DNA of 64,000 bases. Origin: Caenorhabditis elegans (Eukaryota; Nematoda; Chromadorea; Rhabditida; Rhabditidae). Where the stretch lies: positions 6,076,001 through 6,140,000 of the forward strand of contig NC_003279.8 of assembly GCF_000002985.6 (NCBI RefSeq). The letters are read 5' to 3'. The position numbers were made by a program, and so were the translations under genes. The notes under the pieces are model-generated. The model had not been told where the DNA came from. It saw only the letters and a list, made by a program, of their open reading frames with translations, and ran no database searches. Numbering within the stretch: position 1 is the stretch's first letter; each line of letters starts with the position of its first letter. This document shows positions 23,008-33,647 of this stretch, one piece after another.

Positions 23008-23672
23008 ATGCCGAAGTCGAAGAGTCAGAAGAACAAGCTTCGCCCTCGTGACTCAAAAGGGCGTTTCACTCCGCTTGCCAAGGCAAAGAGAACCGTCGTG
23101 AGCCGTTCCCGCTCCAGATCCAGAAGCGCTTCTCGTGGAGCTCGTCAAAGCCGTAGCGTTGGAAGACCAATGAGTCGCAGAAACTCAGTCCGCTCGATCT
23201 CAACCCACACTGCCAAATCGCCGAGGTAAGCAGAAATACATCAATTTTTTCAGTGTAAATATATACTTTCTTTTTCAGTTTGGTTCTCGTCATCAGCGGC
23301 TCTCCATCACCTCGTCGTCGTCGTCCGTCAACCCGCCGTTCGTCGTCTCGTCGCTCGGTTGTGAGAAGCGTCTCCCGTGGATCCAAGGGCCGTCGTTCAT
23401 CTTCTCGTGGATCGGTGTATGGACGCACAGGACGCTCTCGTTCGTCCAAGCGTTCTCGCTCCAGAAGCCGCCCAAGGACTCGCTCAGGATCCCGCTCTTC
23501 ATCACGCTCTCGTTCCGGCTCCCGCAGAAGCTCCCGCCGCCGCTCTCGTCATCGCTCATCTTCGAAGGCTCGTGGACGTCGTGCGTCGACTGCAAAGAAG
23601 ACTCCTGCCAAAAGACGTAGCCGCAGCAGAAGCCAGCAGAAGGTGAAACGCTCGATGAGCCGCAAAGGTTGA
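23008..23672 (+). CDS. spch-3: Arg/Ser-rich sperm chromatin protein (protamine-like)
   Basis: Two exons, 23008-23225 and 23279-23672, give 203 residues. The first opens MPKSKSQKNKLRPRDSKGRF. The rest is dominated by RS, SR and RRRS runs with a Lys-containing tail (KKTPAKRRS). This is the make-up of a DNA-packing sperm nuclear basic protein, though an SR splicing factor would have an RNA-recognition domain, which is absent. I identify it with SPCH-3 by composition and by its place beside ssp-16. The exon 2 acceptor TTTTTCAG brings in a short hydrophobic stretch (LVLVISG). A second AG 18 bases downstream, in the same frame, would remove most of it. AATAAA is at 23710-23715. Confidence 0.82.
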
Positions 23673-24379
23673 ACGGATTGAGATGGAACTGAATAACTTG
23701 TGAAAAGAAAATAAATGTATTGTGTGATGTGTTTTTTTGTTGTTCAATCTTTCATAGCTTCACAGGGAGAAGCAGATCTATTTCAGATTTCAGTTGAAAG
23801 CATTTTTCCTTTCCAGTTTGGTTCTGTTATACAACAAAACCGCTTTTCACATAGCCACTAATTCCTTCTATCACAATTTTCGAATCTGAATTCAAGATTT
23901 TAAACTGAATCTAATATTAAGCCAAAAACCTTTATGGATTTTCCTAGCTAAGAAAACATGCCTCTTTATGCTTGGTATGTGGCCGGAGTTTCCAGATGGG
24001 ACATGCAATTTTCTTTTTTGGTCCGGCCCCCCTATTCCTTTCTACCCAAAAATCAATGTTCTCTAAACGAGTATATCTTATTCTTAAAGGAGGAGTAACA
24101 GTTCTGAATATTATGAACGCATTTGAAACGCAAACTTCAAAAATATTTTTCAAAATGTTCGAAACCAGTTTTGATACTATTTTACTTGTTAATCCCGAGT
24201 CATACCTATTGTCGTAATATTGTATACTACGACTATTTTGTGGGTAGATCAAAAAATGAAGAGAATACCAAACTAATTTATTACCATAGAAAAACACGAG
24301 GGAATAATTTACAATACTATAGAGAAAGTGTGTTACGATTGATGAAATTGTCTAGTTCTTGATAGTGTGCTGGGGATTC
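23673..24379. other. Spacer between spch-3 and convergent phosphatase
   Basis: After the spch-3 poly(A) signal nothing gene-like is visible. The frames here on both strands (for example minus 23944-24297) have no splice context and look like chance. Confidence 0.4.
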
Positions 24380-25681
24380 TTATCCATTTTTCGTCGCGAT
24401 GACCTTGTCGTACTCGGCTACAAAGGCGCTCAATTCCGGGCTTGTAATCTGAAAATTGTTTCTAATTAGATTAAATTGAGTGGCTCAACAAACCTTTCTA
24501 TTCTCCGCCAAAGCCAGCAATACACGATGCATGAAGAGGTACTGAGCATCTGTCTGCACGGAACCATGACGTTGGTTACGAATCTCCTTGACAATATCCT
24601 TCAGAACAACCTTCTCTCCTGCACAGAACTTGACCAATGCAATCTCAAGTCCAACAATTGATCCGGTACGACCTATTCCAGCAGAGCAATGAACTACGAT
24701 GGGACTTGCAGTTTTAAGCTGAAAAAATTAAGAAATGTATAGGAAAAATGTGGCTGGAACTTATTCTAATGAGAAGTCTGAAAACCGCCATCGGAAGTTC
24801 AGGCACTCCACGATCCGGCCAGGCTTTCCATTGCCAATGCTCGAAGTTGTGGGATGTCTGAAAATTAATCGGTCCAGCTTTAAAATCTTCTTATCACAAC
24901 TCACCCCCTTATCATCAATGACAGTTATCTTCATGAGAAGAATGTTCTGTTCCACTTCCTTTGCCGGCTCCGCAATCTTCACCGTCAACTTTCCATCCAT
25001 CAAGATCATCTGCCCATCTGCAGTTTCCGGCCAATACTGCTCACATTTCTTCTTTCCACACTCCATAATGTTGCAAAGCATCACAACACATGGCGCCTTT
25101 TCCTGCCAAATGAGACGGTAGAAGTCATCGACTGTCTTTTCAGTGGGTCCTTGTGTGCAGATAAACTTGTTGGCACCATTGATTTTCACCCAATTTGCAT
25201 GGATGTAGTCACTTGGGCTGTCCTCAGGCCACTTCAAAACCACACGGGTATCATCGATGCAATAGACATCTGAAAACCCATCGTAAAATGTTTTCTTTCT
25301 AGAATTATGTAGTTGCCTACCTTTGTACCGATTCTTCTCCGGATGTCCTTCATGCCCAGTCTTCGGCTTGTTACACGGTTGAGTTTCCATTTTGAGATTC
25401 AGAAACTCCGTGCTCAACTGCTTAACGCCCGTTTGAATAGTCGCCTTTACGAAGTCTCGGAGGATTGGCTCATTGACATCTCCATATTGAGCAGCACGCC
25501 TAACCACTTTACTCCGCTTCTTTGCTGGGCGCTTTTTAGGGCGATCAGCTTGGGTACCATCTTCGGTTTCGATAGCTGAATGGTATATTGAATATGGAAA
25601 TCCTTTTTCTGAAAACTTACTCATATTTGAAGTTGGTTCCTGATTCTTTCTCGCATTTCGTTTCTTGTTGACTGACGTCAT
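24380..25681 (-). CDS. Single-domain protein tyrosine phosphatase, one odd splice
   Basis: Exons: 25681-25621, 25575-25321, 25269-24905, 24857-24786, 24718-24494, 24448-24380 (348 residues in this model). The Lys/Arg-rich N-terminus is followed by a complete PTP domain: KNRYKDVYCIDDTRV, DYIHANWV, WPD loop WKAWPDRGVP (Asp242), P-loop HCSAGIGRTGS (Cys262, Arg268) and QTDAQYLFMH. The exon 4 end is uncertain. The GT at 24785 keeps the frame but drops eight residues (VFRLLIRI) that give the family's usual WPD-to-Cys spacing, matching the neighbour at 19-20.5 kb. The only other GT (AA|GTTCC, near 24760) gives a frame that hits a stop at once. So either the shorter form is made, or a mutation damaged the donor. 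It is a paralogue of the 19-20.5 kb phosphatase and likely germline or sperm. Confidence 0.8.
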
Positions 25682-25999
25682 CTTCTGCTCACTGATGTCA
25701 AATTCAAAAAGACAGACGGTTGATTTTCAACCAAGGACAAAACAGAAATAATTTGTTTTTGGAAGGGAAGGGTTGGAGGAAGAAAAAAAACAAGAAACCA
25801 CGCATTTGAAAAATAAAATAAAATAAAGTTCACGTATGAAAATTGTATATATCTTGAAACAGTCACTATTTTTTGCTTAAAATTTACTTATTTTCAAAAT
25901 TTTACGTGGCATTATTTTTTAGCAAAAAAAACGAAAATAAAATATGAAAATTTTACACGCAATTGACCTAGGTTAGTAGTACATCTTGATAACAACTAG

Positions 26000-26005
26000 T
26001 ATAAA
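26000..26005 (+). promoter_or_regulatory. ssp-16: TATA-like box of ssp-16
   Basis: TATAAA about 60 bases before the start codon, with a TTGATAAC GATA-type site just upstream (about 25986-25993). This resembles the layout at spch-3. Confidence 0.45.
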
Positions 26006-26066
26006 TTCAAAGCAAATCGCATCAAAAAATCAGTCTTCAATACGAAACAACAACCAAAGCTTTACC

Positions 26067-26396
26067 ATGTCGCTCACTGCTGATCCACCAGCCTGCACTG
26101 TGCCAGCAGCCGGAGGCTCCTCTACTCACAAGCTTGTTAACGGAGGTGCCGATAAGCTCATCTTCAAGATCAAGTCATCAAACAACAATGAGTACCGTAT
26201 TGTCCCAGTCTTTGGATTTGTCGACCCATCTGGATCCAAGGACGTCGTGATCACTCGCACTGCTGGAGCACCAAAGGAGGACAAACTTGTCGTTCATTTC
26301 GCACCAGCCCCAGCTGATGCTACTGATGCTCAGGCCGCGTTTGCTGCAGTCACTCCAGCTGGAACTGTGACAATTCCAATGTCGGCAACCGCCTAA
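26067..26396 (+). CDS. ssp-16: Sperm-specific MSP-domain protein (SSP class P)
   Basis: This intronless gene encodes 109 residues (MSLTADPPACTVPAAGG...), almost entirely one MSP (major sperm protein) beta-sandwich domain. Typical pieces are the ADPPACTVPA start, STHKLVNGGADKLIFKIKSS, the NNEYRIVPVFGFVDP strand and DKLVVHFAPAP. The length equals the SSP family norm. MSP-domain proteins assemble in or regulate the crawling apparatus of nematode sperm. The in-frame ATG at 25986 lies upstream of the TATA-like box and GATA-type site and would add residues unlike the family, so the ATG in TTTACCATG is preferred. AATAAA at 26443-26448 ends a short 3' UTR. Codon use is strongly biased, as in highly expressed worm genes. 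Confidence 0.9.
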   Translation: MSLTADPPACTVPAAGGSSTHKLVNGGADKLIFKIKSSNNNEYRIVPVFGFVDPSGSKDVVITRTAGAPKEDKLVVHFAPAPADATDAQAAFAAVTPAGTVTIPMSATA

Positions 26397-28804
26397 TAAT
26401 CGAATTTATTAGCATTGTATTCATACCTATCATAGAAAACCAAATAAAGTTTTTTTGAAGCTCTGTTTTGTTGTGTTGAATTTGCTGTTTACCATATAAG
26501 CTAAATCATGACCACTTTACTCCTTTTCCTCTTCCGGTGGTCGTTAGCCTGAGGTACATTTTTTCCCGGCTTTTCCTTCTGAAAGTTCATTTAATGTTGC
26601 ATTAAAGTTGCAATTTGTCGCTCTGGTTTAAGAATCTTAGACTTTTCGTTTTGGTTCAGTTCATTTGATTCCATTTTGGTAAAGTTCGGCAATTTAATTG
26701 AGCTAATTCGAATCAGTTAGGACTACAAGATATTTTGTGTAGCCAGAGGAGAACGCACGTGAGACACTTGAGAGATTCTATATAAGCTCATCTCTTGACT
26801 AAATTTCAGGCGCTTCTGGTTTCTAGACCAAGCTATGGGCTTTCAACCTTTTTCTTTGGATTTCTAGAATATCTTTTAACTAGGTTTGCTGTTCTGATGT
26901 TTTGAATTTTCTAGACTGTTTTTACTTTTCATATACTTGATCACTTTGGATCATTTTTACCATTAGGGTTTTAGTTTTAGACCTCCTTTAAACATTTTAG
27001 ACCATATGTGGGTTTCTAGACTCTTTCACAGATGTTCTCTTCATTTTTAAGATTTTCTGACTTTCTAAGGACGTTTCAAGGTTTCAAGATCGCATCTCAA
27101 CCCATCCTAACTAAATTTTTTGCAAGAACAAAGATGAATGATTCAAGATCTTCAGTTCACTTCCAATTTCTCTCCGATTCGACCGCCACGTGATATTTCT
27201 TGATTCCAAAGGCCACGACCACATGTTAATCTTTGTGGAACTTCCTTTATCATTTCTTTTTCTTCTTCTTATCATTTTCTAGTAAATGTTGTTTGCTTCG
27301 GCGGTTTTCTTTATTCCCGCAAAAATAGAAATGTTTACTCAAATGATCTTTGATTACTGTGTCAGAGTTTGCCCTTGCCACGTGTAAATCCCATACGTCA
27401 CAAGTATGATGTGATCTTAGTGATCTCAAAAGTACACAAAAGTGTGATATTCAATTAAAAGTGCAACAATGTTTTTTTGGGAGACTATTCTTGTTTTTCT
27501 TTTTTCCAGTTGAAAAGGAAAAGTGAATGATAAGTGTTAAGATGGTGTTAGTCAGAACATTGCCGGGACTTACCTGCAACGTTTTTAAATCTATTTTTTA
27601 TAGCCACGCTGTCACCTTCATGACCTAGTGATAATTTTATTCAAATTTGAAAACGGCGATAAAAAAATGGAGTACACACATCTATAAACACATACTACAT
27701 GGGTTTTTATGACTTGTGTGCAACAGCTGTTTGTTATTTCAGTATTTTTTGCAAGTATTTAAGACCGCCGAGAGGTCAATCTATTTATTCGTTTTTCAAG
27801 GTTTCTGGAGTTTCGAATTTGCATTTCTTTTCGAGCTTGCGCCACATTCCGCCATGGGCTTGTTTTTACACTTCAATAATGCAAAGTTCAATGATTGATG
27901 ATAGTATAGTGGGCGGAGCTAACAAATCAGTTTACCGAAACTGGACGATTTTCTCATTTCCCTAAATTCACTTGTTTCCATTTATTGCAACCTTTCAGAA
28001 ATATTTCTTTAAAAGTTTCAATGATTAATATTTTGCTTATCAACCTTATCACTCCCCACCAATAAACACTTCCCTTCTGATTTCATTTGTTTACTTATGT
28101 AACAACTTTTTTTTTCGTTTTTCAAAGTTCAGTTTTAGAAAATAAATTGAGAAAATGTGTGAGCATATAACAAATAACTTTTTTTAATGGTTTTAATGGT
28201 GGTCAATAAAATTCTAGATGGATTTTATCACGTTTAGATCTCAGCGGCATGTACACTCAAGTTATTTTACTGTAAATTAGGGTGACATTCTTTAAGAGGC
28301 TGCAGATAAGCGAAATTTCAATAACGTAGACTTTTTGACAGTCTGAATCAAGGGGTAGAGCCCCAATGAGCACCAGGCTCCAGAAAATGGGCGGGTCTTG
28401 TACAGCAACATTTTTATGAGAAAAATTGACTACATTTTGTAGACGTGGCTGGCAGCAAATTCAAAAAAATCTGATAATTTGAAAATTTGAGGTTATGTAT
28501 AGCTCATTCTGCAACAATTATTACCCATATGTGAAACTTTTAAATTTTTGCACCCAAAACTCGTTATCACAAAAATGTGTGCGACTTAGAGAGTACTGTA
28601 ACTTCCAACTATAAGTTTGTCTTTTTAATTGGTATTTCATTGATTTTCCATACCTTTCTCCCGTTTCTTTTTACATGTTTTAGGTTTCTTTTCAAAAAAT
28701 GCATATAATCCTCTTTAATATTTTCCATACAATTTCTTATTTTTTAAGATGTTCACCTCATTTCTTTTAAAATCAAATTATCAACATTCATACGAGTTTT
28801 TTAG
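26397..28804. other. Gene-poor interval after ssp-16
   Basis: No coding region is supported. A single divergent arm of the GTGCG...AGAGTACTGTA repeat lies around 28.38-28.62 kb, with GGCGGGTCT about 180 bases before it. Frames on the plus strand at 27.7-27.97 kb lack support. Confidence 0.45.
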
Positions 28805-29312
28805 ATGATTTTCCTACCAGTAAAACTCGCCTTCCTCACTTTTTCCAGTATTCCATCATTCATCGCAATTCATGCAGCTCCTGTGATAAGTGTAAGTTAG
28901 ATAGATCTGTAGGCCCGAAGATAGTTGCCTGCCTACCTCCTGCTACAATAAATAATAAATGAATGATGTTTGAAATTTGACTTTTTCGAATTACGGGATG
29001 AAACATGTTTTTTTTTGCAAAACAGTCCTAGCAAACTTTGTGAGATCTCGTAGCTATCAGTAAGAAACTGTTGTCATTTTCTCCCAACTTTACTGTATTT
29101 TCTATACATATCATTTGAATTTTTTGAAAATAGTTTTCCTTCAAAAAACAGTAACTTTAGAAAAATGTATTTACCGTTAAAAAAAATCGCGGTTACGGTA
29201 GTTAGCAACGTTTTAGGACCACGAACCTTATGTTGATTCTGAAAATTGTCCTGTTCGAGAAATTATAGAATATCTTGAGATTTTTATTCTAAATGTTTCA
29301 GTTTATCTGTGA
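28805..29312 (+). CDS. Possible small secreted peptide gene (weak)
   Basis: ATG at 28805 opens MIFLPVKLAFLTFSSIPSF, a plausible signal peptide ending near HAAPVIS, and the exon ends at a strong donor GTAAGTTAG (28892). An acceptor TTTTAG at 29216 starts an exon in the matching phase with coding-like sequence DHEPYVDSENCPVREIIEYL, stopping at TGA 29310-29312 (60 residues). The same frame is open again and looks coding-like from 29313 to 29396 (IPSSITSYHPNDVISQLLM). So the stop may be a disabling mutation, or a short intron may be missed. I do not recognise the family. Confidence 0.3.
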
Positions 29313-29744
29313 ATTCCTTCTTCTATCACTTCATATCACCCGAATGATGTTATCAGTCAGCTTCTTATGGATGTGGGAATTGGCGATAAACACTGAATTA
29401 TTGGATTTTCTTGGTATAATTATTTCAATTGTTATATCTACCAAAGTTCTTTTGCATATTTTTTCTTATGGTACACTTTTCCAAAATATTCCAATTTTAA
29501 AAATTATTTTCAGAAATAGTCTTCACTTTCAATTCGGAAGAATACGAGCAGCAAGTTGACTTGAATTGATGCTTTAAGAAATAGCATACGATGATTCAAA
29601 TGGGTTGTATCTACGGGAGCCATGTATTAATGCAATAAATGATTTTCAAACAAAATTTTATAGAATAAAATGAAAAACTAGTCTCGGAGTGTTACCATAG
29701 TCTTTTGTCCTCACAATCATTCAGACAGGGATAACTCTTGGTCG

Positions 29745-29825
29745 TCATCGACGGCTGGGGGTCGAACCAGCGACCCGCTGCACACAAAACACACACGCTA
29801 CCGGTGACACCATTCATGTCAGGTT
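29745..29825 (-). pseudogene. tRNA-like relic with intact T arm
   Basis: On the minus strand GCTGGTTCGACCCCCAGC forms a T arm with a five-base stem, and GGTTCGACC matches the B box. Upstream GGTGTCACCGGTAGCG resembles a D arm. I cannot fold a seven-base acceptor stem or a clear anticodon arm, so it is more likely a tRNA-derived repeat than a working tRNA. Confidence 0.4.
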
Positions 29826-29984
29826 CTCTTTGAAAAGAAGTGCAGTTATGAGGCGAAGGAGAAAAAGAAAACATTTATTCTCTAAAATTCTAGCTAGCAA
29901 GTTCATCTATTCAAAAATGTACAATGTACATATCACAAATAAGCTCATATCCATAAAAATTATAAAAAACATCTTCAGATTAAA

Positions 29985-31715
29985 TCATTGTTTTGAATCT
30001 TCGATATTTGATTTCCAAACTCCGTCCACTTCTCCATTCGAGTATTCTTCGTATTTAAAGATTGGTGCATGCTCCTTCAATAAATCAATACATTTTTCAG
30101 TGGCTTGAATTGCAGTCTTCCGATGTGGTGAAGACGTGGAAATTATCACAGATGACTCTCCGATGTCTACTTTTCCTAGACGATGAAAAATCGCGATTTT
30201 CTTAACATCCGGATATTCCGCTCGAATTTCTGCACAGATTCCACGTAGCTTCTTGTATGCCATCAAGTCGTGACAATCGTAGGAAAGGTTGCTGACGTCA
30301 CGACCTCCATGGTTATCACGTGTCACACCGTTAAAGGTGGATATTGCTCCACAGGAAGGGCTGAAATAGGAGAGGTTATTGTTGTTAGTTTGAAAAGATT
30401 AAAACATACTGACTAACAAGCTGATCCACAACCTTCACATCTATCACTTCATCAGTCAGTTTTATATGATCATCAAGGATTTGTTGTCTAAAGTTAACTA
30501 TCGACTTGTTCTTGTCATCAAATTTGGACTCCGAGACATCGATGAATGTTAATCGGGAATCTGTGCGACCTTAAACAAAAAATGTTTAATTGGAAATTGG
30601 AATCAGACTCATACTTCTTTGCCTCGCCCTTTCTAAATGTCTAACATAAGCAGGAAAAGCGACGTTGACAAAATATCCAGGTGTGTCTGCAGGCACATAA
30701 TCTGTTCGAGCTTCGCGTCTTCGTTTGCAGGTTTTCTGAAAAAGTTAGAAATTTTAATAATATTAATCGAAAGAATCTTACAAAATCCAGTGTCATCACA
30801 ACTATCCGATCACACAGATCCACGATTTCGTCCATTTCGGTAATCATATTCCCGTCGATTATCACATTTTTATAAACTTTCGATTCATTGAGAATCCGTT
30901 GTCGAAACTGATCTATATTTATCGCTTCTTTTTCGTCAAAACTCCAATAATATCCCTCATCGGTGAGATGCTCAGCGTCCGGGTGGTAAATTTTTTCAAC
31001 CTGAAATAACGTTTTTTTTTTTTGAAAAAAGTTTCTGAAACCCCAGACGCGAAATGTTGAGATTTTTCCGCTGAAAACACGGTACCCGGTCTCGACTAGA
31101 CAATTTTCGTTCAATACAAACGGATGTGCGCCTTTAAAGAGTACTGTAATTAAAAACTTGTAATTTTCATTGATTTTTCATAGTTTTTCTCACAATTAAT
31201 TGCAATTTTCTAAAATGTATTTGTTTTCAATTTTTTATTTTAGTTGTTTGTTACAAAACAAAGCTTAAACGACAAACTACAAAATCGATTAAAATTTCCT
31301 AGAGAAAAGTTTAAAACTACAGTACTCATAAAAAGGCGAGTCGAGCCCACTCTTTCTCTGTACGGAAATAAAGTTAATTCTGTGTTTTGTTTGTGATGGC
31401 TTTTTTTCGGATTTTCTAAACCAACCTCGTTTTCAGTTTTGTAAAATTCGTCTTGATTTATTATTGTAGTCTCGCCGGCACCAAACTGAAAATACAATAT
31501 ATTAATCGTTGTTGGACAGCCTCACAGAGTCTCAAATTTTGATGTAAAGTGTGAAGCACGATGAATTGCATATAAACTGCGTCTTACGAGAAAGCTAACA
31601 TTGTTCCGACTTCTTTGTTTCAACTTACAAATCGTTGAAATTCCTTTGCTAACGTGGATTTCCCGGAATTTGTGCAACCGGCCAAAGCCAAAACATAGGC
31701 TTTTGTTGAGGTCAT
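29985..31715 (-). CDS. nmrk-1: Nicotinamide riboside kinase fused to molybdopterin synthase large subunit (MOCS2B)
   Basis: Six exons in one frame give 340 residues: 31715-31629, 31485-31426, 31000-30782, 30735-30615, 30569-30410, 30360-29985. Residues 1 to ~185 are a P-loop kinase of the NRK type: Walker A GCTNSGKST (13-21), NQDEFYK, a VIIDGN strand, and the signature DYVPADTPGYF followed by VAFPAYVRH. NRK phosphorylates nicotinamide riboside to NMN for NAD synthesis. Residues ~197-340 match MoaE/MOCS2B: SHPSCGAISTFNGVTRDNHGG, KIAIFHRLGKVDIGE, and the active-site lysine region HAPIFKYEEY. MOCS2B, with the sulfur carrier MOCS2A, turns precursor Z into molybdopterin. The start ATG directly follows TTTTACAG, suggesting spliced-leader addition. 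Intron 2 carries an inverted repeat. The symbol is from memory of gene order. Confidence 0.88.
31126..31338. repeat. Inverted-repeat element inside intron 2 of the kinase/MOCS2B gene
   Basis: The left arm GTGCGCCTTTAAAGAGTACT (31126-31148) is complemented, with mismatches, by the arm starting TACAGTACTCATAAAAAGGC (31318-31338). It belongs to the same family as 18577-18784 and also has GGTCTCGAC upstream of the left arm. Confidence 0.55.
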
Positions 31716-32295
31716 CTGTAAAATTCAAAAGTCTTCCAAAAATTGAAGCAGAAAAAAGCAAGCGGCTAGAAAAATGCAATCAATTCGAACAATAAAATCA
31801 ATTGAATTATCAGAAAAAAATCGATGAATTTATCTCTTGCATTCTCGTGTGACGGGCCCGGTAGAAAACACAATGATAAGCAGAGGAAAGAGGAGATTAA
31901 AACTTTCAGATTTTCAGGTCAAAACCAGCAATTTCAGATTTAAAACGTGGTTATATCGGGAAAATTACATTCTAAAAAATGTTTCATTGAAGATGTATGC
32001 ATGAAAAATGGGATGAAAATCGCGGGTGGGAAAAGTCAGTGAACCGGAGGGAAAAGGTGAGGTATTTGACACGTGTGTGGGAAGGTAGGAAAGTGAAGAG
32101 GGATGGATTCGGATTAAAATGCAGAGAAATAGGAATAAAAACCAGTCTACAAAAAACGATAGAAAAGGGAAAGCTTTAACTGAAAAAAATGTCTGTATTT
32201 CAAAACATCGTTTGGCAGAAAATAAAAAACAAAATCCAAAAAAATAGTCCAAAAAGAGTACACAGCCGAATTTTTTAAATAGAAATCCCTCTGCT

Positions 32296-33647
32296 TTATT
32301 CACTGTCACTGTCTGGAACTCGCTGGTTCCGCTTCCCTCTCGTCGGCCTAGGAGTTATGGTCATATCATCGTCAGAATCAACTGGAGCCGGCGTTTTCGA
32401 TTTAGATTTCGCTCTTTGTGTCCTTGAAGGAGCTTTCGGAACATCTGAATCTGGTGAAGGGCTTCTAGCCACGGTGTCTCTCGATCGTGGAACACCTGTG
32501 GCCTTCTTGGTATCAATTTGCTTGAGAACCTCATTCAAAGACAGATTTTGATTGCATTTCTGACATTCAACGTTGTCTTGGTGAGAAATTATCGTTGCAC
32601 TGAAATCCATTGTTTTTTTTGCTTTTCCCGGCAAACAACCTACTTTTTGAAGCAATTAAAATGACACAACGCATGACATTTCTGACATTCAGCAGTGTAA
32701 ACCGATCGGGAAATGATTTTTCTGCACAGTTCACAAGTTTTGAGGTCTCCTGTAAACTTGGCACGAAGCCAGGGCTCCAGTTCGACTAGAATGCGTGGTG
32801 TGATCTCTGCAACTTCGTTTTCGTCGGTCTGAAATGCAAAATGCACTGATAACTATTATTGAATTCTTATTACCATTAAAAAATACCTTTGTCTCATCAT
32901 TTTTGCCATGAAAATGTCGCATTTAGGGCCAGGCATTTTGCATGGTTCATGCCGAATTTGAGAATGAACCCAATCCATTTGAACGGTTCCATCTGAGGAA
33001 ATCATTTCTTCGAGAATAACGAGAAGAAGAGCTCGCTCGACTTTTCTGCAACTTTCAATTGGAAACTTTATATTCAAAAAATTCTTACGTCAAATCGCTG
33101 GCTTCACTAATAACTGAAGAATTTCTTCCGCATCCTGTCATTGTGACAAACTCCGTTGGAGATTTTTCATCCGTAGAAATTACGAATCGCCACGGCCGGA
33201 ACGGTTTTGGCTAGAATTTCAACTTTAATATCTGTTTCCCCATAAAAATTGCTCACCCCTTTTCCTTCATCGTCATTCATAGTTTTCACAATCAATTTCG
33301 AAAGTTGACGTGCTTCCTCTCGATTTGTCTGAATTTGCATTACAGTATCTGGATGTCCTGCAAACAAATTGTTTATTCCAATATTATTTCCCTTCTTAAA
33401 ATTACAGACTTTTCCAGATAGCAGTGGTCAAATGCTTGGCGAACATCAGGTTCATCTTCTTAGCGCTCATCGATGGTTCCAAGATGAATTTATTGATTAG
33501 GTGGCGATGACTAGCTCCAAACTTTTTTGCGGCTTTCATGACTTCTTCCATTTTGGGTACTTCTTTGTTGAACTTCTCGAAAAGCAAAGTGTAGTCGAAA
33601 TCACCGTGTGGTTCTTCAAATGAGGTGTCGCTACCGTCATCTGACAT
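32296..33647 (-). CDS. nse-1: Nse1, RING-like subunit of the SMC5/6 complex
   Basis: Six exons in one frame give 373 residues: 33647-33410, 33357-33257, 33210-33089, 33045-32874, 32828-32644, 32599-32296. The N-terminal ~235 residues fit the winged-helix part of Nse1 (…AKHLTTAIWK, ALLLVILEEMISSDGTVQMDW, ITPRILVELEPWL). A variant RING follows with CELC (243-246), CQKCHALCH (259-267), Cys270 and CQKC (285-288). Beyond this is a tail of about 85 residues, Ser/Pro/Lys/Asp-rich and likely disordered, longer than in vertebrate NSMCE1. Nse1 works with Nse3 as a ubiquitin ligase module in SMC5/6 DNA repair. A TTTTCAG just before the start suggests spliced-leader addition. The stop codon lies inside an AATAAA (32300-32295). 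Confidence 0.88.

Noticed and set aside
23066-23595. Minus-strand frames rich in Arg, Asp and Glu opposite spch-3
   Set aside because: Antisense shadows of RS codons in the real gene.
31715-32296. nse-1 and nmrk-1 as one operon
   Set aside because: Same strand and consecutive, but about 580 bases apart, longer than the usual worm operon gap, and no SL2-type signal can be confirmed.
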